In this document: one piece after another, positions 12,841 to 24,620 of the stretch
Numbering within the stretch: position 1 is the stretch's first letter
Layout: each line of letters starts with the position of its first letter
Assembly (NCBI GenBank): GCA_936450465.1
Contig: OW388293.1
Location: 51,797,201 to 51,861,200, forward strand
DNA length: 64,000 nt
Direction of reading: 5' to 3'
Origin: Gibbula magus
Taxonomy: Eukaryota > Mollusca > Gastropoda > Trochida > Trochidae
Notes under the pieces: model-generated
What the model was told of the DNA's origin: nothing
Seen by the model: the letters and a program-made list of their open reading frames with translations, nothing else
The model's database searches: none
Made by a program: the position numbers and the translations under genes

Positions 12841-13852
12841 GAGCCACGGGCTCTGTAGCTCTTCAGGGTTTATATTTGTTTAATGATGAAGACTGAAATA
12901 GATCATGGCCCGTGAGGCCCATATTTGGGGCCACAAGTCACAACATCTACAATTTCGAAACTCAATTGGCTAAAGAGTATGTATACAATAGTACGGCCTT
13001 CTAGATCGTTTCTTTCTGGAGAAGAAGATGAAAATAGGATTTAAGGTCATGGCCTGTGAGGCCCTTATTTGGAGCAGCAGGGTCACCAATCTACAATTTA
13101 GAATCTCCATTGACTAAAGAGTCTGCACAAAACATTTCAGCTCTCTAGACCTTTTTGAACTGGAGAAGAAGATTTAAATAGGTTTTTAAGGTTGTGACCC
13201 CTGTGACCCCATTTGGGGTCATGGGGTCACGAAATCTACAATTTAGAATCCCCATTAGCCAAGGAGTCTGTATACAACATTTCAGCTCTCTAGACCTTGT
13301 GGAACTGGAGAAGAAGATGAAAATAGGTTTTTAAGGTTGTGACCCCTGTGACCCCATTTGGGGTCACGTGGTCATGAAATCTACAATTTAGAATCCCCAT
13401 TAGCAAAGGAGTCTGCACACAACATTTCAGCTCTCTAGACCTTTTTGAACTGGAGAAGAAGATGAAAATAAGTTTTTAAGGTTGTGACCCCTGTGACCCC
13501 ATTTGGGGTCATTAGGTCATGAAATCTACAATTTAGAATCCCCATTAGCCAAGGAGTCTGTACACAACATTTCAGCTCTCTAGACCTTTTTGAACTGGAG
13601 AAGAAGATGAAAATAGGTTTTTAAGGTTGTGACCCTTGTGATCCCATTTGGGGTCACGGGGTCAGGAAATCTACAATTTAGAATCTCCATTAGCCAAGGA
13701 TCCTGCATAAAATTTCAGCTCTCTAGAGTCATTGGTTCTGGAGAAGAAGTCGAAAATGCAAAAATTTACGGACGGATGGACGGACGGACGGACGCCGGAC
13801 ACCATGCCATGCAATAAGCCCATCGGGCCTTTCAGACCCGATGAGCTAATAA
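12841..13852 (+). mobile_element. Interspersed repeat with TAGCTCATC-type ends, copy 2 (tandem units of about 141 bp)
   Basis: Six or so head-to-tail units of about 141 bp share 'tgacccctgtgaccccatttggggtcac', 'atctacaatttagaat', 'tttcagctctctagacc' and 'ctggagaagaagatgaaaat'. The array ends in GGAC repeats, GCCGGACACCATGCCATG and a hairpin-like 'gggcctttcagacccgatgagcta'. It is the longest of four copies. No ORF survives in the array. Confidence 0.7.
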
Positions 13853-14615
13853 AAAGGAATTACATGTTCAAATTATGAATCTGATTTTTGATAGGAGAAA
13901 CAACCGCAGGTGCATTATTTATTATCATCTGAAATAGCAAATCACTATATTACAGTTACAGTTACATAGTTTTTTCAATGGATAAGCTACCCCATGACTG
14001 TGTATATAATTTGAGCCTATAATATACTTTAGATCTTTATTTAGCAAATCCAAGTTTGTCTAACTTAAACTAGACAAGGCAAGTTGCAATAGTATCCAAG
14101 TCTTATATTTATGTTTCTTGAATTTCAAGTGAGGAATCATGTTTTTCCTTATGGTATTGATACATCCACACCTTATGAATAACCATCACGTGGACCAGTA
14201 CTGTTAAGATACCCAATATCTTACTGCTGTTTGACGGCCCTAGCTTTAGCGCGTTTGCACTCTCACTCTCCGTTGGCCTGTGCTATAGCACGTTTCCTTC
14301 GATCTTTCGTTGATTTGCAGACGTCCCGATATCACGACCTCATTTGTGCGACGATCCAGAACCCTCTTCCGAAAGTCTCGTTCCGCCTCATAGATTTGTT
14401 TTGGATGCCGACAAGGATATGGAGCAGGTGGTAGTAACTGACCGTACTCCCAGCGTCTGCTTCCGCCACAAGCAGTATTGGACAAGTGCCGTTGTCAGTT
14501 GCTCCTGGACCCTATTTAACTGGTCCCACCTTCGCTTGACAAATGCTTGTCACTCCTGATCTCCCCCGACGTCCCTCATCGCATCACCGACGAGCAGCTG
14601 ACTCATTGGGGGCAC

Positions 14616-15111
14616 TTGATTTGCACTATCGCGGGCATAGCCCGCTATAGCCCGGTCACATGACCGGGCTATCCGGGTGATCCGAGCAGACGAAGCAAAT
14701 CAAGTTGAATCGGGTTATCGTTATGGCAACCATCAGAGCCAACTTAGTTGCCCTGCAACTAATAATCAAACTTTTCTAAAGTGTTTGCGACAATGACAAC
14801 GATATCTCGACAACAATGAACATTTTTATTACTTCTGCTAGAAAAGTTTGCTACATTAGTCTTTCCCTTCAGTACTCTTATAAATAATTGTATTGTAAAT
14901 GTTTAGATGGAAAGATATACGATATTTTCAAATTTGCAAAAACGAGTTTGGTCCGTATGCCGCCATTATCGCCCGCTCATTTGAAACCTGGTCAACCGGG
15001 CTACCCCGGCGGGCGATATTGAACACCCGCCCGCCTGAATCAAGTGCGTCGCCGCTTCACAACCGGGTTGCAGGCGACCCGGGCGATAGCCCGGCTGGCA
15101 AATCAAGTCCC
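14616..15111. mobile_element. GC-rich MITE-like insertion
   Basis: Ends are ACTTGATTTGC at about 14617 and GCAAATCAAGT finishing at about 15106, an inverted pair. Subterminal CGGGCTATCGCCCGG-like palindromes follow at both ends. G-rich and C-rich flanks (GGGGG..CCCCCC) prevent a clear target-duplication call. It appears to interrupt the older DIRS-like relic. No coding region is recognised. Confidence 0.5.
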
Positions 15112-15817
15112 CCCATATAGACCAAGAAGCTTGCTCTATCATGGGCTTGGGGAATCACGTTGACTACACATGTCATGCTGAATTGTGCTAGGCAGGCGGG
15201 TATAGAGACTGGCAAGCCAGTTTTGTTTAGTGCGTTTGGCAACATATCATCACATCTCGGCATCCCGCACTTCTTGAGGGACCATGTTTTGCGCAGAAAA
15301 AACGCAATTGTTTGCTCTTGACTCAAACCACAGTCACTCTTAGGGGGCGTATTTCTGAAGTGATCAGAACTTGCCAGGAAGAGCAGCAACAGGAGCCTAC
15401 CAATCGCCTTTCTTTGACTCGGAGGCAGTCTAATCCGAAGTGACCTCCTGTTGGCTCTCGTCTGGGCCCGTCTATGCCTAAGAAGGCCAAGACAGACTTT
15501 CGAAGAGAGTGTCCCCTGTCTCGGGACTGGCTCCAACTAACTTTGGAACAGGTGGAGAATCTTATCTCAAATATATGACTCCTGGCTTTTACTCCCCAGT
15601 TTTTGTGATACTGAAAAGGAATTCGGAAAAATGACAGTTGATCCACGTCTTGAAGGTTTTCAGCCACCCTTTCCTCCTTCAGCTGACATGTTCTCTTGAA
15701 GCTTTTCTCTGTGAGTGCCCTGACTGCATGGTGTCTCTCGACCTCCAGGACGCGTACCTGCACATGCCTATCCACCGTCGGGAGACCCAGGTAACTTCCC
15801 TTCATCCTGGTCGAGAG

Positions 15818-18800
15818 CAGGGGTGTGGAAATAGGCTGTCCGACTCGTCCGACTCGGGAAACTTTGCACACGGACAAGTCAGTTTTTTCACGCTAGTCGT
15901 CCGCGGACAAGTTCTATTTGATCATAATATAAATAATAAAATTGATGTTTCAAACCTTTTGTTGTGTTTTTTCATTATTTATTTAAAAAATTGTCACAAA
16001 CTACAACACCTCTCGTTACTGAAGCTTCCATTACTGGACTGAGTAAAGCTATATGCAGCCGCTTCGTTCCGTATCTGTTTGACCAACCACAGAGCGTGTT
16101 TATAAAATTAGCATGTAACAGACGTTCTGATTAGCTGATAAATAAACTAGAGTGGGAGAACCCATGCGGGAATCCCTGTCATGAATAAGATCGCTTAATT
16201 TTTATTTGAGTTTTTGTAGTTTTGAATACTCACGCAACACATATTAGTGTGACTGTCATTTTATCAATTCATTGTTACGAATATATATTTTACCATTGAT
16301 TGAATCGAACCTTTTGTGTGTATTGCAACATTACATACGAAACTAAACACAAACAATGAAACGTAAAAATAGCACATGTTACGAGTGTCTGATTGTCGAA
16401 TGCTGGGATTGGTTTACTTGATCTCATTAATATTCATGAGGCTTTTGAAGGCGACATTTGTGAGTCTGTAGCTAGGCAACATGGACAAATTTGTAATAAG
16501 ACATTATAATCAAGCCGGGGAAAATAGAAACAAAGAAGAAACTGTTTCAAGTAAGAGAAAATCTAAATCGGACAGAGATCGCGATTATGATAAAAAAAGA
16601 ATAAGAAAATTTAATTCAGCATGGCTAACTGAATTTGTGTGGTTAAGAGCAGACGACGCACGTGGCATTCATTACTGCCATATCTGTAGAAAATATCCTC
16701 TAGTTGCTGACACAACATCTGTTCTTTTTGTTGGCAAAACTGTTGACAGAAAGGATACGTTAACCTCCCATGCCCTGTCTGCGAAACATATCTTGTGTAT
16801 GTCTAAACACGAGGGTGGAGGGAAAAAAAGAACTGAGGGCGCATTGTCAAAGTCGTTTTCTCGAGTGGAAGAGAAAGAACTTGAGAGATACAAAAAACTG
16901 TTTAATACAGCTTTTGCTGTAATAAAACACGGTCGGCCTTACACTGATTATCCATTTATATGTCAGATTCAAAAGAAAAATGGACTTGAGTTAGGTAATG
17001 ATCACATTGGACGTGACTTATGTGTTGAGTTCCAAAAAGCCATTGCCTCAGTTTTACTACAGGACACTGTTAAAAACATGCAATCTGTGAGATTTGTGTC
17101 AATTATGAGCGACTCTAGTACTGACTCAGCTGTTATTGATCAGGAGGGAATTCTTCTGAGATATATTCATCCAAAATCTCGTGAGCCCGTCACAAGAATT
17201 GCCAGTATTGAAAAGTTGGAAAATGCCAGGTCAGAAGGCATTGTAGAGGCAATCAAAAGTGGTGTTGAAAAGTGTGGTCTTGATCTTGAGAATACTAACA
17301 ATGCCTCATCTCCCAAGTTAATCTGTGTAAATTTTGACGGAGCCTCGGTTAACATGGGGGCCAAAAATGGTGTAGCCAAAAAACTTAGCGACTTAGTGGA
17401 CAATGAAGTAATTATCACTCATTGTGTTGCGCACAAGCTTGAACTTGGGGTTTTGGATGGGGTGAAACAGATTGGCTACTTGAAGAAATTTGAGGACACA
17501 ATTAAGAGAATATGCAAGTTTTATTCTTATTCACCAAAAAGGCGACAAGAGCTGCAGGCACTTGCAGCTATTCTTGAAGAGAATTTGATCATGTACAGTG
17601 AAATCAAAACTATCAGATGGGTGTCATCCAAACTGAGAGCACTTAAAGCTGTTCTAGCTGACATGCATGTCACCTTTTCACACATGGAACAAGTACTGTC
17701 AACATCAAACAGGGCTGATGAGCTGGGCCAAGCGAAAGCAATACTCAATGACCTGAAACAGGTGAAGTTTGTAAAATACCTTCACCTGATGACAGATGTG
17801 CTGTCTGTGATAACAAAGACTTCTGAACTGTTTCAAGCTAAAGATCTTCTTCTCTTTGAGGTCAAAGAGGCCATTGACACTTTATACATGAAGATGCATG
17901 CAATGACAGAGGAACCAGGTGAAAATCTGTCCAGGTTCTACAGGAATTTTGATAAAGATTCTGGCCTCATGGATGGTAAATACAAACTGACTGGCCAACT
18001 CTCTGACTTTGAAGAGGACAGGGATGTACATGAGTTGCTTGAAAAAGTGTGTTCATATGTCATGAACAGGTTTTCTGACTTAGAAAAACCCCCAGTCTCC
18101 CACTTTCAGGTGTTTGATTTCAGGTCTTGGCCACTTGGTCTTGTTGAGCTTAGCACCCATGGTTGTAAAGAAATCAAAGCTCTTTGTGAAAGGTATGATG
18201 ACATCTTGACTGAAACAGAAAAAAAACAGATTCCCTCAGAGTGGCAAACTTTGAAAGTACAGGTTTCCTTACAAAGGCAATCACATCCTCTGCCAGTGTA
18301 TACAAGTATTCTTCAAAGACAAGAAGACAGTATTAAACACATCCTAGTACTCTTGGAGATGCTCTTAACTGTATCTCCTTCTACAGCTGCTTGTGAGAGG
18401 CTTTTTTCAAACATGAACTTCATTAAGAATTCATTCAGGACCAGACTTACACAGCAAAACCTCAACAACCAGCTGAGAATCATTGTGAGTGATGTACAAC
18501 TAGCTGACTTCAACCCTGTCCCCAGTATTGAGTTCTGGTTAAACTCTGGACACAGACACATTGTCCACAAAAAGCCAGAGAGAGCAGCAGCTGCTGCAGT
18601 TGTTCCAGTGCCAAGTACAAGTACAGCCCCTCAGCAGTCAGAAGAGACTATTCAGCCATTTGTGGAGGCTATTGTGAAGAGGCTGGGTGGAGAGGATATT
18701 GCCAGACAGAAGCTGAAAGACATGGCAAGTGCACCAGACCAGTGCATTATCATGTGACTGACACTAGCAGTAGAAGCCCTCAGAGACTGTTTGACAGTAT

Positions 18801-19099
18801 CCTCACCTAAGTCTGAGTGCTGTGAGTACTGCTGAATGTCTATACAAATCTGCATTTAAATTTCAAAATGAATGTTATTATAAAATTAAAGTCAGAAGTC
18901 AGCTGAATGAAGTTGTTTTATTTGAAATATGGAACATACATGCCCCCTTTACACAGTAGAGAGGGTTAATTTTATTATGTAATATGACACAATTTAATTA
19001 GTTTGAGTCCGGACAAGTACATTTTTCTGCGGACAAGTAAATATTTACTGTTTACTTGTCCGTGGACAAGTGAGTAAAATTTGTATTTCCACACCCCTG
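15818..19099 (+). mobile_element. Autonomous hAT-superfamily DNA transposon, structurally intact
   Basis: Perfect 16-bp terminal inverted repeats: CAGGGGTGTGGAAATA at 15818-15833 and its reverse complement at 19084-19099. The flanks carry a 5-bp direct repeat, GAGAG at 15813-15817 and at 19100-19104, read as the target duplication. Subterminal GGACAAGT motifs repeat near both ends (15882-15925 and 19011-19075), likely transposase binding sites. It contains one long uninterrupted ORF (16481-18757). The insertion disrupts a DIRS-type reverse transcriptase. Intact ORF plus perfect TIRs suggest recent activity. Confidence 0.9.
16481..18757 (+). CDS. hAT transposase (KIAA1586/ZNF862-like), 758 aa
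   Basis: Uninterrupted 758-residue ORF inside the 15818-19099 transposon. Residues 1-45 are basic and charged. A TTF/BED-like zinc finger spans about 44-105 (CHIC at 66-69, then H97 and H103). The RNase-H-like catalytic core shows SIMSDSSTD (D211) and CVNFDGASVNMG (D286). Then come HCVAHKLELG (315-323), IRWVSSK (W380) and the C-terminal hAT dimerisation region VSPSTAACERLFSNMNFIKN, with E639 in the catalytic-glutamate position. A low-complexity tail (poly-Ala, Pro/Ser/Thr) and a final amphipathic stretch follow. The family cuts and pastes DNA between TIRs; domesticated relatives include KIAA1586 and ZNF862. Being inside TIRs with a target duplication, this is a transposon gene, not a domesticated one. 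Start: first ATG, 41 bases after an in-frame gap, with no upstream coding similarity. ATTAAA at about 18883 may serve for polyadenylation. Confidence 0.9.
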   Translation: MDKFVIRHYNQAGENRNKEETVSSKRKSKSDRDRDYDKKRIRKFNSAWLTEFVWLRADDARGIHYCHICRKYPLVADTTSVLFVGKTVDRKDTLTSHALSAKHILCMSKHEGGGKKRTEGALSKSFSRVEEKELERYKKLFNTAFAVIKHGRPYTDYPFICQIQKKNGLELGNDHIGRDLCVEFQKAIASVLLQDTVKNMQSVRFVSIMSDSSTDSAVIDQEGILLRYIHPKSREPVTRIASIEKLENARSEGIVEAIKSGVEKCGLDLENTNNASSPKLICVNFDGASVNMGAKNGVAKKLSDLVDNEVIITHCVAHKLELGVLDGVKQIGYLKKFEDTIKRICKFYSYSPKRRQELQALAAILEENLIMYSEIKTIRWVSSKLRALKAVLADMHVTFSHMEQVLSTSNRADELGQAKAILNDLKQVKFVKYLHLMTDVLSVITKTSELFQAKDLLLFEVKEAIDTLYMKMHAMTEEPGENLSRFYRNFDKDSGLMDGKYKLTGQLSDFEEDRDVHELLEKVCSYVMNRFSDLEKPPVSHFQVFDFRSWPLGLVELSTHGCKEIKALCERYDDILTETEKKQIPSEWQTLKVQVSLQRQSHPLPVYTSILQRQEDSIKHILVLLEMLLTVSPSTAACERLFSNMNFIKNSFRTRLTQQNLNNQLRIIVSDVQLADFNPVPSIEFWLNSGHRHIVHKKPERAAAAAVVPVPSTSTAPQQSEETIQPFVEAIVKRLGGEDIARQKLKDMASAPDQCIIM

Positions 19100-19815
19100 G
19101 AGAGACATTTCCAGTGGTGCGTCCTCCCATTCAGGATCTAGTGACCCAGTCCATCGTCCAATACCTCCAAGATTGAGACGCGCAGTTTCTGATGTATTTT
19201 GGCCTTTCGCCTGTCGTACTCGATGCTCAGCTGAGTTTCCCATATGCCTTTTAGGCTAGTAAACCTAGGGAAGTCGGACTTCGTCTCTCCGTTTAATCAG
19301 AAACGTACCATTATCTATACTATATTCCTCTCTCTGTATTCATAATCTAACAACTCCATCGTATATTTATATTATACTTCTATTATCCTTCAAAATATTG
19401 TTCATTTAAATGTAAGAAGTCTAATACATAAAGTCGATTCATATGACATAATTTGTTTGACAGAGACTTGGCTGCATAGCGGTATTACAAAATGATATCT
19501 CCATTCCAAACTTTTATTTGCCTTATCGTAAGCCGGGGAGGAGGTGTAGCGATATATTTCAAAACAACGTTAAGGATATGGTTGACTTATCAATACCAAC
19601 ACAATAGATACAAATAATACGTAAACAGAAAAAAACACAACCTATTTAATCAGAACTATTTATCGCGCCGATGAAAGTGAAGCATATTGCAATTGGGAGT
19701 TAATAGATAAATAAATTTATAATATCATGACCTAAAATATTACAACGATAATTGTAGCAGTCTTCTACCAAGACATTTAAAAACAAAAGTTGGGGCCATT
19801 TTCTGCAGGCTAGGG

Positions 19816-21008
19816 CAGGGCTCAAAGTTGCGAGTAAAATTTTTGAAATCCTACAAAATATTTAAAAATACTTATCTCTTGGCGAGTAAATTAATCTTCA
19901 AGGAAAATAAATTAACCAACCTTTCTTATTATCGGATCATTTATTCTTTAATTATCAATTAAATATTGCTACTCATAAAAGTTTTCAGTCGTTATCGAAC
20001 CGAGCGATCGTGGTACTAAGGGGGGTAACTCTTGTTACATGCGACTGGGTTCCGTCTACATGCGATTACTGTTAGCGCATTGTTTGCCCGTAACCAGTTG
20101 GTGATTCGTACACAAAACGAACGCGCCAACCGAGTGAAGCACATGATTATAAAAATAAAAGATAAGTTATTCAATTAATTCTACAGATTGTCGAAGCTTA
20201 TCAACAGAACTGTGTTTTCTTATTTAACTAAGAGTATTTGTTCCAAAAGTTATTCATAGTTTGATTGCATTAATGTACATGGATAAACAATAATTGCTGC
20301 CGTGATAATATTTAACAAAACACAAGATTGAATAGAAATAATTATTGATTTCAAAATAATTTAAATTTGTTGGGATGGGGGATATCGTTTTTTTTTGGTG
20401 TACGAATTATTATTTAATTCAATGTAATTCTTGTACATTTTGATCAGATCTTTTATGCTGTAGATGGTAGTTGTTACTTGTGAAGTTTGATATTTTCAAA
20501 ACGTTGTGTTCATTCTTCAATAACTCAATTAATTACTGTAAAAAATGAAGCTCAAGTGGAAGAATTGATGTTATATAAATAGACTAGTATAGACAAAAAT
20601 AAAAAAACATACATCTTCATCTGTCACCATGCAGACCAGGTGTTTGTTCTTTGTTGTTCCGTCACTGGTACTTACAGAGAATTGAGAATTAACAAACTGA
20701 AATGTAACATCATGATTGAACAGTGACAGAGATATGAAAATAAATATGCCAAGGCCTGTACATGTTTTGTAACTTTAAAGAAATAAATATCTGAGTGCAA
20801 TTCATGTTGTTCATGTTTATTCATGAATGAAGTAAAAAAGTAACAAAGAACAAAAGTCAATAATATGTGACAATGTTTTAATCCCCATCGAACTGCAAAC
20901 AAAATATCATTACTTCAAATTGACCACAAACCTTTGCAGTATGGCTAGTAAGTTAAAAAATTTACTTATCCAAGGACAAGTTTGCCTAAAAATGAACTTT
21001 GAGCCCTG
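19816..21008. mobile_element. Non-autonomous hAT element (1.19 kb)
   Basis: Terminal inverted repeats CAGGGCTCAAAGTT at 19816-19829 and AACTTTGAGCCCTG at 20995-21008. They are flanked by an exact 5-bp direct repeat TAGGG (19811-19815 and 21009-21013). The ends begin CAGGG like the intact hAT element 0.7 kb upstream, and GGACAAGT recurs subterminally near 20973. No transposase ORF. Likely mobilised by a related hAT transposase. Confidence 0.8.
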
Positions 21009-21120
21009 TAGGGGGTCAAGTTAATTGTGGTTAATGTTTATTAACTGCAATTAACCTGTAACGTTGTGGTCTTATCTGTTTAATTCATTACTTATATTGA
21101 GTTATAGTAATGATAATGTA

Positions 21121-21160
21121 ACAGGTTAGCAGGTTAGCAGGTTAGCAGGTTAGCAGGTTA
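21121..21160 (+). repeat. Short tandem repeat, 8-bp unit
   Basis: Five head-to-tail copies of GGTTAGCA-like units. Flanking sequence holds several TTAATTGTGGTTAATG-like repeats. Simple repeat with no further role visible. Confidence 0.85.
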
Positions 21161-21789
21161 TGTCTCAACTTCCATTGACCGAGACAATGAAGATTGATTT
21201 GAGTGGTGTATACTCACATATGTTTCCACACTGAAATGCATGTTCAATGATATGTTCCTCAGAAACATAATGATATAACATACGCTTTGTTAAATATAAT
21301 GAACACTTTAATACTCATACACATTATAATCATACAACAGTCTTTCAACCAGCTCCCTAATTGCAACACCAACATAAGAATGAGTCCAGCTGACTGTGAA
21401 CATAAACAAGTCATAAATTTTTAAAGGCATAATCATCAAATGAACACTTGTGTAAAGTGTGTTCACATAATTCCATTCATCCATGGCAACTCTTTAAAAA
21501 TTGATTTGAACAATATCAAAACAAATTGAACTATAACCTGATGAAGTATTTACACTTTAAGAGGTAATCTATCGCAATTGTGAAGTTCAACTATCACGTG
21601 ATAAAATGGGCCATTTATGAGAAATGACAATATCAAACGATAATCTATTGTGAAAAAGTTCAAATTCTCAACAAAGACAAGATCATAGTCCAAAAGATAC
21701 TGTAACCCGTAACCTGACATATTATTCCCCAGTTATTAAACAATTTTCTCTGCTTCTAAGTACGCCATTGTTTCAGGGCATTGATGAAA

Positions 21790-23280
21790 TCAAACTTCCA
21801 GTTTAACAGTCAACAAGTCATCAAGTCTCTCAGCACTCGGAAGAGCTGTTTTCACTTTGTTCTGAGAACTGAACCACCTCTCACAATCTGCAGTTAGGGC
21901 GATGGCTGCTAAAGTGAACAACTTTGGAAAGTCCGCCTTATAATTATGGTACCCAGTGACCAGTCTCCAGAGAACACGCATCTTATATCTGGGATATCCT
22001 GAGTTTATAACAATGGGTTTGATGATACGCCATTCCTGTCTGGTTACCTCTGGGTCTACCAAAGGTTATGTTGGTTTTGGATCGGTCAAAGTGGTCAATC
22101 AAAACACCAAGCTCCTTGTTTGCCAATGTCTGCAGGTCAATTTTCTTGAGGAAACTGATTGGCCTAAGGCCAAGTATGGCAAAAGCATACATGATACTAC
22201 TGTCCTGAATTCGTCCATCCATTTTTGTTTTACAATTTCCTTTCATCAACCTTGTTTTGCTGGAGTCAGTTGTTTGTCTTCCTTGAACAATGTGGTTGTT
22301 TTGTAAGACAATCTTTGTATCTTCAAGACCCCTAAGTACCCTTTCGCTTTAAGATATTTTTCTATAGCAAAAAAAAATATATCAAGAAATCAAGTGACTT
22401 GTTAATTGTCTGTACAGCAATGTACCAATTGCACCTCATGTCATTTTTTATTTTCAGGATAGGGTCATAATGTAGCTTTAGCACACTTTCTAGTGTTGCT
22501 GACCTTGAGGCAGAGGTTTGAAGAAGTAAAATAAACCAATTGTCTTGGTACACTTTTAGATAACTGACTTTATTGGCAGTTTGTGTACCCAATGCAAGCC
22601 TGTAAGCAATACAATGATAGTTCACTATTATTGCATTCTGTCTAAGCATATGGCCATCCTTCCAACCGGTCATAACGGATGCCCTGACACTGCCCAAACC
22701 AATTAGCTTGTTTTTAGGAATTGACTTGCTCTCAGCGACTGCTGAAAAAAACAATTCCAATGCCCATACCAGTAACACTTTCAATTCGTAAATTGCAGAG
22801 AAATTGGATTGAATCAGAAAAAGAATCAAGGTCAACCACTCTAATACACACCATCCTTTCCTTACCAAACAGATGAAGCAATGTAGTGAATGGTTGTCAA
22901 CCGCCGACTTGTTTGAACAGTAAGTTACACATTTACCAGATTGTAACCCTGCAATATCTGGACATTTCAATTAGTTTAGTGTTAGTTAATTAGTTAAACT
23001 TTCATATTTTGTCAGTGAAACATCATCCTTTGACATCCAACAAATAACAAATGACCAATAACCTCAATGCCACAACAACCATTGCTTCTTTTTCTGATGT
23101 TACTTTGTTAACAGCAGTTACAAATTCAGATTTAATGTTCTCAGCTATGGCAACTCTTGTATGACCATTACCATCAACACGGGGCATCAATGAACTGGTA
23201 CGGAAATTCAAATTTGGTACCGCCAAGGCATTACTCTGACCATGTTTGATACATTGAGCAAATGTCAGGAACCGTAGCAC
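21790..23280 (-). pseudogene. Decayed hAT transposase (ZNF862/ZBED-like)
   Basis: Minus-strand fragments in consecutive order. The first, 23280-23023, is an N-terminal piece with little recognisable content. The second, 22970-22362, includes LGSVRASVMTGWKDG and NYHCIAYRLALG, matching the hAT GTDGASVMTG and HCIAHRLAL motifs. The third, 22062-21790, includes FPKLFTLAAIALTADCERWF, matching the C-terminal dimerisation region. Frames change and stops intervene, so it is dead. The family differs from the intact element at 15818-19099 (different motif variants). No TIRs were identified. Confidence 0.7.
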
Positions 23281-23299
23281 TTCAGTTTGTCACAACCGG

Positions 23300-23640
23300 G
23301 TACAAGTTTATTTCAAGTACGAATTGGCCCTATCCTGATAAACTAATTGATGATTTAAAAAAGAATGCTTTGAATTTATATGACAAGGCAAAAGAGATTA
23401 AGTGAAACGAGAAGTAATAACTTTTCTACCAAAATGTGGAGGAATAAATGTTCCCAATATTCCAATATCCGATGTGTTATGGCTGCACAGAAACTAGCTT
23501 GGATGAAAAGGATAGAGAATAATTTGAAATGGTATGATCACTCATCACATTTTATTTTGAATGTCGAAAGAATATTTACTGCACACTCTATCTATATTGA
23601 CCAACATATTATTTCTTTTATTAGAAATATATTTAGCAGC
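23300..23640 (+). pseudogene. LINE (L1/Tx1-like) 3' fragment, part 1
   Basis: Plus-strand translation gives PKCGGINVPNI followed after a one-base frameshift by VMAAQKLAWMKRIENNLKWY. This matches the post-reverse-transcriptase region of LINE ORF2 (GGL.. NI .. A.K.. W..RL). It is interrupted near 23640 by a GGTCAA-type repeat; the LINE continues at about 24880. Confidence 0.6.
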
Positions 23641-24620
23641 TGCTATCAGTTTTTGAGCTGTTTCCGTCGCCGCCGCCGCCGGCGCGTTTTGTATTCACTA
23701 TTACTTTTTTCCTAGAAAGTTTTGAGAACTCATATACATAACTTCTTACTTATGCCCCTGGGGAATTTTTTTGACATGTTCATATTCAAGGTCAAAGGTC
23801 AAGATCACGAGTTCTGAAATCGCTAAAAAAATCCTTGTAAACATGATAACTATCAGGCTCTTATTTGGTGTACATCAACTATGGAGAAAGGCCAAGATTT
23901 GAAAAGGTTTTCGCTAACATCCGTCAAAGGTCAAGGTCACAGCGAGGGCACGACTTAAGCATGCTTTTGCGAAATGTCTTATTTCAACTATTAACACTTT
24001 GAATCATTAAATGATTGTTATACACATGAAAAGTGATCACTGATTGTGTGACATTGAATTTTAAAGGTCAAGGTCACAAGATAGGGTCAAGGTCACCAGT
24101 TCTGAAATCACTAAATAACTTTTTTCCATGAAGGTATCAACACCTCATATATATAGCTTCTTTCTTGTACACCTGGGAAAATATTTTGACATGCTCACAT
24201 TCAAGGTCAAAGGTCAAGGTCATGAGTTCTGAATTCTGAAATCACTACAAACATCCTTGTAAACACAACAACTTCTGTGCTATCAGGCCCTAACTTGGTA
24301 TATATCAACTATGGAGAAAGACAAAGATTTGAAAACGTTTTTGCTAAACCTGTCAAAGGTCAAGGTTACAGCAAGGTCACAACTTAAACGTGCTATTGTG
24401 AATATGCCTTATGTTAACAATGAACACTTTGAGTCATTGCATGATTGTTATACACAATGAAAAGAAAGCTTTGATGGTGTGAACTTGAAGGTCAACGTTC
24501 AAGGTCATGAGATATATCAAAAGGCCATGTTAATCTTTTGATCCAATTTTGAAATCAGAAATAGGTTTTAAGAACAAAGTTGTGAAAAGTGACCCCAGTG
24601 ATGATTCAACTTGTTAGAAT
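23641..24620 (+). repeat. GGTCAAAGGTCAAGGTCAC-type interspersed repeat
   Basis: Begins with a GC-rich CGCCGCCGCCGCCGGCGCG segment and continues with two imperfect units of about 420 bp. Each unit has 'ttttgacatg..tca..ttcaaggtcaaaggtcaagg', 'gagttctgaaat' and 'caactatggagaaag'. It splits the LINE relic and has no coding content. Confidence 0.65.

Larger units (their letters stand above)
10111..14229. other. Upstream/intergenic region of SLC5 copy 1: repeats only
   Basis: No supported gene. Up to about 10.8 kb the sequence is homologous to the region upstream of copy 2 (40.1-40.75 kb), including units with 'aaaatggcggc..aaacca..tgac/tctacgaa' (about 10390-10880) that are imperfect tandem repeats. 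10900-11690 is AT-rich with nothing recognised. Two SINEs (11695-12300) and a 141-bp-unit repeat (12841-13852) follow. A non-coding first exon and promoter of copy 1 are expected upstream of 10110 but could not be located. Confidence 0.6.
15112..19320 (+). pseudogene. DIRS-type retrotransposon relic (reverse transcriptase), split by a hAT transposon
   Basis: At 15728-15817 the plus strand encodes MVSLDLQDAYLHMPIHRRE, a characteristic DIRS/Ngaro-type reverse-transcriptase motif. After the 3.28 kb hAT insertion the domain resumes at 19100 with RHFQWCVLPF, then IVQYLQD (stop) DAQFLMYFG, and finally LVNLGKSDFVSPFNQK, in shifted frames. These correspond to the segments around and after the catalytic YLDD box, which here is lost (MYFG in its place). 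Upstream 15112-15727 is frameshifted sequence that could be the preceding ORF. No tyrosine recombinase or terminal repeats were found. Dead element; left boundary uncertain. Confidence 0.65.

Noticed and set aside
15057..15877. Minus-strand ORFs of 159 and 184 codons
   Set aside because: Antisense to the DIRS-type reverse-transcriptase relic whose plus-strand motif is convincing; no family resemblance on the minus strand.
21956..22306. 116-codon plus-strand ORF
   Set aside because: Antisense to the decayed hAT transposase fragment that carries recognisable motifs.
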